A stretch of 36,415 bases of DNA, taken from NCBI GenBank assembly GCA_004296145.1, contig SEBM01000002.1:1-36415 (forward strand). Direction: 5' to 3'. Shown here piece by piece: positions 31,606 to 36,415 of this stretch. The stretch is from Flavobacterium sp. GTDB taxonomy: Bacteria; Bacteroidota; Bacteroidia; Flavobacteriales; Flavobacteriaceae. The notes under the pieces were generated by a model. It was not told the origin of the DNA and ran no database searches. It saw only the letters and a list, made by a program, of their open reading frames with translations. Every line of letters begins with the position of its first letter. Positions within the stretch are counted from its first letter, which is position 1. A program made the position numbers and the translations under genes.

Positions 31606-31634
31606 AAAGGCTATCTCTATGATAGCCTTTTTTT
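31606..31634 (+). terminator. Intrinsic terminator between the susE-like gene and the secreted amylase
   Basis: AAAGGCTATC-TCTAT-GATAGCCTTT plus T-run; 10-bp perfect stem. Confidence 0.88.
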
Positions 31635-31661
31635 ATAATACTAATCTAACCAAACCACATT

Positions 31662-34529
31662 ATGAAAAAAACTATACTAATAATATTTCTTCTGTTATCG
31701 GCAATTTCATTTGCACAATTGCAACAAACAGTAACTTACTCGATAAGTCCATCCAGTTTTGAAGATACAACTCCAATAACAATAACTATTAATGGAAATA
31801 TCGATGAAAGTAAATGGGGAGTAACCGGAAACGCATTATATCTTTGGTCATGGTCTTATGATGTAAGTGATGCTAATCAAATGGATTCGCCGTCAAACGG
31901 ATCGTGGACTGCATCAAATGAAGCCAGTAAATTCACTTATAATGCCGGAACAGATACTTATACAAAAACCTTTACGCCTTCTGTTTATTTTGCTAGAAAC
32001 GGAATTGGAAAAATAGGTTTTTTGGTTAAAGCTAAAGACGGCAGCGGAGGTAAGCAATCACAGGATATTGTGGTTGAAGTAGGCTCTTTTCAGGTTTCAC
32101 TTACTTCACCAGTAGAAAATAGTACAACAATTATTTCTTCCGGATCGAACTTTACTATTGCAGCAAAAAACACAAATGGAAATGCAAGTTATTCTCTAAA
32201 ATCAAACGGAACGGTTATTAATTCTAATACCGCTACAGCAAGTTATTCATTTAATCATACCGCTATTACAGCAAATCAAAGTTATGAATTAAGTGTAACA
32301 CAGGGAGCAACTACTATTTCTAAAAAGTTTTCAGTTGTTGTAAATCCAAATACAGTTTCTGCAGCAATGCCAACAGGTTTAGTTGATGGAATAAATTATA
32401 ATCCTACTAACGCTACAAAAGCAACTTTGGTTTTAGATGCGCCTTTAAAAGACTTTGTTTACGTTGCAGGAAGCTTTAATAACTGGCAGCCTACATCGGC
32501 GTATGCCATGAAAAAAGATCCAACTTCAGGAAAATTCTGGTTAGAACTAACCGGATTAGTTTCAGGAGCAAATAATACGTATCAATATTGGGTAGTAGAT
32601 GCAACGCCGCTTACAAATTCACCTTCAATGGTAAAAACGGCAGATCCATATTCTACATTAGTTTTATCACCTTATGATGATCCTTTTATACCTGCCGCAT
32701 CTTATCCAAATTTACCTGCTTATCCTGCGGGACAAAATTTTGAAGTTACAGTTTTAAAAACAGGTCAAGCTGCTTATAATTGGCAAGTAACCAATTTTAC
32801 AAAACCAGAAAAAGAAAAATTGGTGGTTTATGAAGTTTTGGTTCGCGATTTTGATGCTGCCAGAAATTATCAAAGTTTAATTGATAAAATCGATTATTTT
32901 AAAAACTTAAAAATAAATGCAATCGAATTAATGCCAGTAATGGAATTTGAAGGCAATGAAAGCTGGGGGTATAATACTTCATTTCATATGGCTTTGGATA
33001 AATTTTACGGAACTTCAGATAAGTTAAAAGAATTAATTGACGTGTGTCACCAAAATGGAATCGCAGTTATTCTTGACGTTGCTCTAAATCACGCCTTTGG
33101 AAGAAACCCAATGGTGAGAATGTGGATGAATGATCCTGACGGTGACGGATTTGGATCTCCAACAGCAGAGAATCCTTATTTCAATACAGAAGCAAAACAT
33201 ACTTATAGTGTTGGAGAAGATTTTAATCATCAATCGGTAAGAACTCAAAATTATGTAGAGCGTGTTGTAAAACAATGGATTGAGGAATATAAAATCGATG
33301 GTTTCCGTTGGGATTTAACAAAAGGATTTACACAGGCTTGTACAGCATCTGATGAAACTTGTACCAATGGCTATCAGCAGGATAGAGTGGAGATTCTTAA
33401 AAAATATGCAGATTACTCATGGAGTTTAGATCCAACACATTACACCATTTTTGAGCATTTGGGAACAGATTCTGAAGAACAGCAATGGGCAAATTACAGA
33501 GTTAATGAAACACCAAGTAAAGGAGTTATGATGTGGGGTAAAATGACAGATCCGTACAATGAATTGTCAATGGGATATGCCAGTAATATTTCTAAAATGG
33601 CAAGTGCGAGCCGTGGATTTACAGCAAATCGTTTGATGGGTTATGCAGAAAGTCATGATGAAGAACGATTAATGTATAAAAACGTTCAATACGGAGCTTC
33701 TTCAGGAAGTTATAATGTAAAAACATTAAATACTGCATTGTCAAGAATGTCTGCAATTGGAGCAGTTTCATTATTGGTTCCTGGTCCAAAAATGATTTGG
33801 CATTTTGGAGAATTAGGATGGGATGAATCTATTTTTACATGCAATAACGGAACTGTAAATGATTCGTCAGGAACTATTCCGGGAGATTGTAAATTAGATA
33901 CAAAACCACAGCCTCAATGGGTAGAAAACTGGACAGGTGATTCAAATAGAAATAAAATCTATAACGACTGGGCAAAAATGATTACTCTAAAAATGGCAGA
34001 ACCTGTATTTTTAGGAACGCCAACTATAGCGACAGCAAATTCATTAAGCGTAAATATTAAAATTACCAATTCAAATCTGGCTTCAACACAATTAAAAGAT
34101 GTATTGATTATCGCCAATTTTGATGTAACTACTAAAAGTGTTCCTACTGGTTTTCAATATACAGGAGCGTGGTATAATTTAATGGATAATACAACTATCA
34201 ATGTTACAGATGTAAACGCTGCAATTAGTTTGCCTTCGGGAGAATATAGAATTTATGGTAACAAACAGGCAAATTTAGCGATAGAGGATTTTGAAAAAGG
34301 AAATGCTGTGACTTTACATCCAAACCCTGTTGCCGATTATTTTACTTTAAATATAGAAACAACAAAAGTTCAGGTTTATTCAATTTCAGGTCAATTGGTA
34401 AAAAGTTTTACAACGAACGGAAATCCGGATTTTCAGTTTAGTGTAAGTGATCTTAAAACAGGATTGTATCTTGTAAAAGCGTTTGACACAAATAATAAAA
34501 CACAAGTGATGAAATTCATCAAAAAATAA
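31662..34529 (+). CDS. Multidomain GH13 alpha-amylase with T9SS type-A sorting domain
   Basis: Signal peptide; E-set/CBM48-like FVYVAGSFNNWQP; GH13 motifs DGFRWDLTKGF, FEHLG, YAESHDEERL; C-terminal LHPNPVADYFTLNIETTKVQVYSISGQLVKSF...GLYLVKAFDTNNKTQVMKFIKK. Confidence 0.94.
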   Translation: MKKTILIIFLLLSAISFAQLQQTVTYSISPSSFEDTTPITITINGNIDESKWGVTGNALYLWSWSYDVSDANQMDSPSNGSWTASNEASKFTYNAGTDTYTKTFTPSVYFARNGIGKIGFLVKAKDGSGGKQSQDIVVEVGSFQVSLTSPVENSTTIISSGSNFTIAAKNTNGNASYSLKSNGTVINSNTATASYSFNHTAITANQSYELSVTQGATTISKKFSVVVNPNTVSAAMPTGLVDGINYNPTNATKATLVLDAPLKDFVYVAGSFNNWQPTSAYAMKKDPTSGKFWLELTGLVSGANNTYQYWVVDATPLTNSPSMVKTADPYSTLVLSPYDDPFIPAASYPNLPAYPAGQNFEVTVLKTGQAAYNWQVTNFTKPEKEKLVVYEVLVRDFDAARNYQSLIDKIDYFKNLKINAIELMPVMEFEGNESWGYNTSFHMALDKFYGTSDKLKELIDVCHQNGIAVILDVALNHAFGRNPMVRMWMNDPDGDGFGSPTAENPYFNTEAKHTYSVGEDFNHQSVRTQNYVERVVKQWIEEYKIDGFRWDLTKGFTQACTASDETCTNGYQQDRVEILKKYADYSWSLDPTHYTIFEHLGTDSEEQQWANYRVNETPSKGVMMWGKMTDPYNELSMGYASNISKMASASRGFTANRLMGYAESHDEERLMYKNVQYGASSGSYNVKTLNTALSRMSAIGAVSLLVPGPKMIWHFGELGWDESIFTCNNGTVNDSSGTIPGDCKLDTKPQPQWVENWTGDSNRNKIYNDWAKMITLKMAEPVFLGTPTIATANSLSVNIKITNSNLASTQLKDVLIIANFDVTTKSVPTGFQYTGAWYNLMDNTTINVTDVNAAISLPSGEYRIYGNKQANLAIEDFEKGNAVTLHPNPVADYFTLNIETTKVQVYSISGQLVKSFTTNGNPDFQFSVSDLKTGLYLVKAFDTNNKTQVMKFIKK

Positions 34530-34551
34530 TGGTTTGTTAGTTATGTAAAAG

Positions 34552-34580
34552 GGCTGTCTGTAAATAGACAGCCTTTTTAT
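34552..34580 (+). terminator. Intrinsic terminator after the secreted amylase gene
   Basis: GGCTGTCT (34552-34559) / AGACAGCC (34566-34573) followed by TTTTTATTTTT. Confidence 0.88.
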
Positions 34581-34598
34581 TTTTAATCTGTTTGCAGA

Positions 34599-34826
34599 CT
34601 ATCTTTTCTTATTATTATATTCTCCAATTACAGCAAAATAACCAAATGTTCCTAACCCTAAAACAATAAGAGGAGTAAGGATAAAAAGAATTATGATTCC
34701 AAAGACCAGGTCATCTTGTTTGTCAGATAATAATTTTGGTAATCCAAATTCGAAAACACAGAAATAGGCAGCAGAAACTGCTAATATCACCCATAAAACT
34801 CCCAAAGCTTGTTTAATTCTATCCAT
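34599..34826 (-). CDS. Small two-TM membrane protein of unknown function
   Basis: ALGVLWVILAVSAAYFCVFEFGLPKLL and VFGIIILFILTPLIVLGLGTFGYFAVIGEYNNKKR; start MDRIKQ at 34826 avoids overlap with the upstream CDS. Confidence 0.65.
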   Translation of the reverse strand: MDRIKQALGVLWVILAVSAAYFCVFEFGLPKLLSDKQDDLVFGIIILFILTPLIVLGLGTFGYFAVIGEYNNKKR

Positions 34827-34836
34827 TTTTTCTAAT

Positions 34837-36330
34837 TTAAAGGTGATTCGTTTTATTTTTATTATCAATGTAAACCATTCCGATTACAAAACAAATTGAA
34901 GCAATAATGATAGGATACCAAAGTCCGTCAAGATAAAAATCAGTTTTGCCAGATTCCTTTGAGTGCGTTACAAGATAAGTAGAAATCGCAGGAAGCAAAC
35001 CTCCAAAAATTCCGTTACCAACATGATAAGGTAATGACATTGACGTATACCTGATTTTTGTTGGGAACATTTCTACCAAAAATGCAGCAATTGGTCCATA
35101 AACCATTGTAACAAATAGGACCTGAATGAAAACTAAAAATATTAAAGTCCATTCGTCACTAGAATTAATAGTGACTGAAATATTTTTTTGTGCCTCTTTA
35201 TTAGATATATACGTTTTTTTCTCTAATGCGGTTGTACCGTCCGTATACGTTTTTTGAGTTATTGTTATATTACTTCCGTCATCTTTATTTTCAATTGATT
35301 GTGCTGTCTTTTCTACGATTTCGGTTTTATGGCTAACATCAGTTGTATTGTACATCATCTTATAAATAGGCCTGTAAAATAAAATAGCCAGCAGCATACC
35401 ACCCATCATAATATACTTTCGGCCTATTTTGTCACTTAGCCATCCAAAAACAATAAAGAAGGGAGTTCCTAACAATAATGCAATTCCTAATAAGCTGTCG
35501 ACTTGAGAGGAATCTATATTCATTACCGTTTTCATGAAACTCATCGCGTAAAATTGCCCTGTATACCAAACAACGCCCTGTCCCATTGTAGCGCCAAATA
35601 AAGCAAGCAAAACAAACTTTAAGTTATATCTGTTTCCGAAGCTTTCTTTTAAAGGATTTGTGCTTGTTGTGCCTTCTTTTTTTGCTTTCTCGAAAACAGG
35701 AGATTCGTCCATATTTTTTCGGATTAAATAAGAAACACCAACCATAACAATAGAAACCCAAAACGGAACACGCCATCCCCACGAATCAAAAGCTTCTTGC
35801 GAAAGAATATTTTTTGTAGCCAGAATTACCATTAGCGAAATAAATAATCCAACAGTGGCGGTAGTCTGAATCCAGGATGTCCAATATCCTTTTTCTCCCA
35901 CAGGAGCATGTTCGGCAACATATGTAGCTGCTCCGCCATATTCGCCACCAACTGCAAGTCCCTGTAATAAACGAAGAATTAATACTAATAAAGGTGCTAA
36001 AAATCCAATAGTTTCATAACTCGGAATACATCCGATTAAAAACGTAGAGCCACCCATTAATAATAAGGTAGCCATAAAAGTGTATTTACGGCCAATAATA
36101 TCACCAAGTCTTCCAAAAAATAAAGCTCCAAATGGTCGAACTACAAATCCGGCTGCAAAAGTAGCGAGAGTCGATAAAAATGCTGCGGTTGGATTATCAC
36201 TCGGAAAAAATTTGGTTGAAATTACAACAGCTAAACTTCCAAAAATATAGAAATCATACCATTCGATCATTGTTCCCATTGAAGAGGCAGAAATTACTTT
36301 CCAAATGCCTTTAGTAGAAGTTTTGCTCAT
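34837..36330 (-). CDS. MFS transporter, metabolite:H+ symporter (MHS/ProP/ShiA-like) family
   Basis: SSMGTMIEWYDFYIFGSLAVVISTKFFPS; FGRLGDIIGRKYTF; RLLQGLAVGGEYGGAATYVAEHAP; FPTKIRYTSMSLPYHVGNGIFGG. Confidence 0.92.
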   Translation of the reverse strand: MSKTSTKGIWKVISASSMGTMIEWYDFYIFGSLAVVISTKFFPSDNPTAAFLSTLATFAAGFVVRPFGALFFGRLGDIIGRKYTFMATLLLMGGSTFLIGCIPSYETIGFLAPLLVLILRLLQGLAVGGEYGGAATYVAEHAPVGEKGYWTSWIQTTATVGLFISLMVILATKNILSQEAFDSWGWRVPFWVSIVMVGVSYLIRKNMDESPVFEKAKKEGTTSTNPLKESFGNRYNLKFVLLALFGATMGQGVVWYTGQFYAMSFMKTVMNIDSSQVDSLLGIALLLGTPFFIVFGWLSDKIGRKYIMMGGMLLAILFYRPIYKMMYNTTDVSHKTEIVEKTAQSIENKDDGSNITITQKTYTDGTTALEKKTYISNKEAQKNISVTINSSDEWTLIFLVFIQVLFVTMVYGPIAAFLVEMFPTKIRYTSMSLPYHVGNGIFGGLLPAISTYLVTHSKESGKTDFYLDGLWYPIIIASICFVIGMVYIDNKNKTNHL

Positions 36331-36415
36331 AAAACTGCTTTGCTATCTTGTTAATAAAAGAAAGATAAAAATATAGTTTTACGAATATAGAAGATATTTT
36401 CATATTCAGTTAATA

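Overview
The window is AT-rich Bacteroidota DNA that looks like Flavobacterium. Evidence for this is SusC/SusD pairs, a type IX secretion (T9SS) type-A sorting domain, a mevalonate pathway, TAnnTTTG-like promoter elements and few Shine-Dalgarno sites. Three parts can be read. (1) About 0.08-6.7 kb: housekeeping and mevalonate/isoprenoid genes (DUF937-like protein, RluB/RsuA-type pseudouridine synthase, UbiA prenyltransferase, DUF502, mevalonate kinase, small tail-anchored-like protein, diphosphomevalonate decarboxylase, TspO). (2) About 6.7-12.5 kb: TPR protein, carboxypeptidase-regulatory-like protein, MBL hydrolase, Crp/Fnr regulator, HAD phosphatase, HI0933/YhiN-type flavoprotein, GDPD. (3) About 12.5-34.5 kb: a large starch/maltodextrin utilisation locus (two GH13 amylases, GH97, GH65, beta-phosphoglucomutase, MFS sugar transporter, LacI regulator, SusC, SusD, SusE-like lipoprotein, T9SS-secreted GH13), followed by a small membrane protein and an MHS-type MFS transporter. 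I see no tRNA, rRNA, CRISPR array, transposase, phage gene or defence system. The sus-like locus matches a known type. The features least explained by ordinary annotation are non-coding. Several imperfect or perfect palindromic intergenic elements cluster at 11.6-14.4 kb, with arms built from ~8-10 nt quasi-tandem units. Two inverted repeats overlap start codons (8367-8410 and 24667-24695). A palindrome sits between promoter-like boxes of the maltose transporter operon. A strong terminator separates susE-like from the secreted amylase with almost no room for a promoter.
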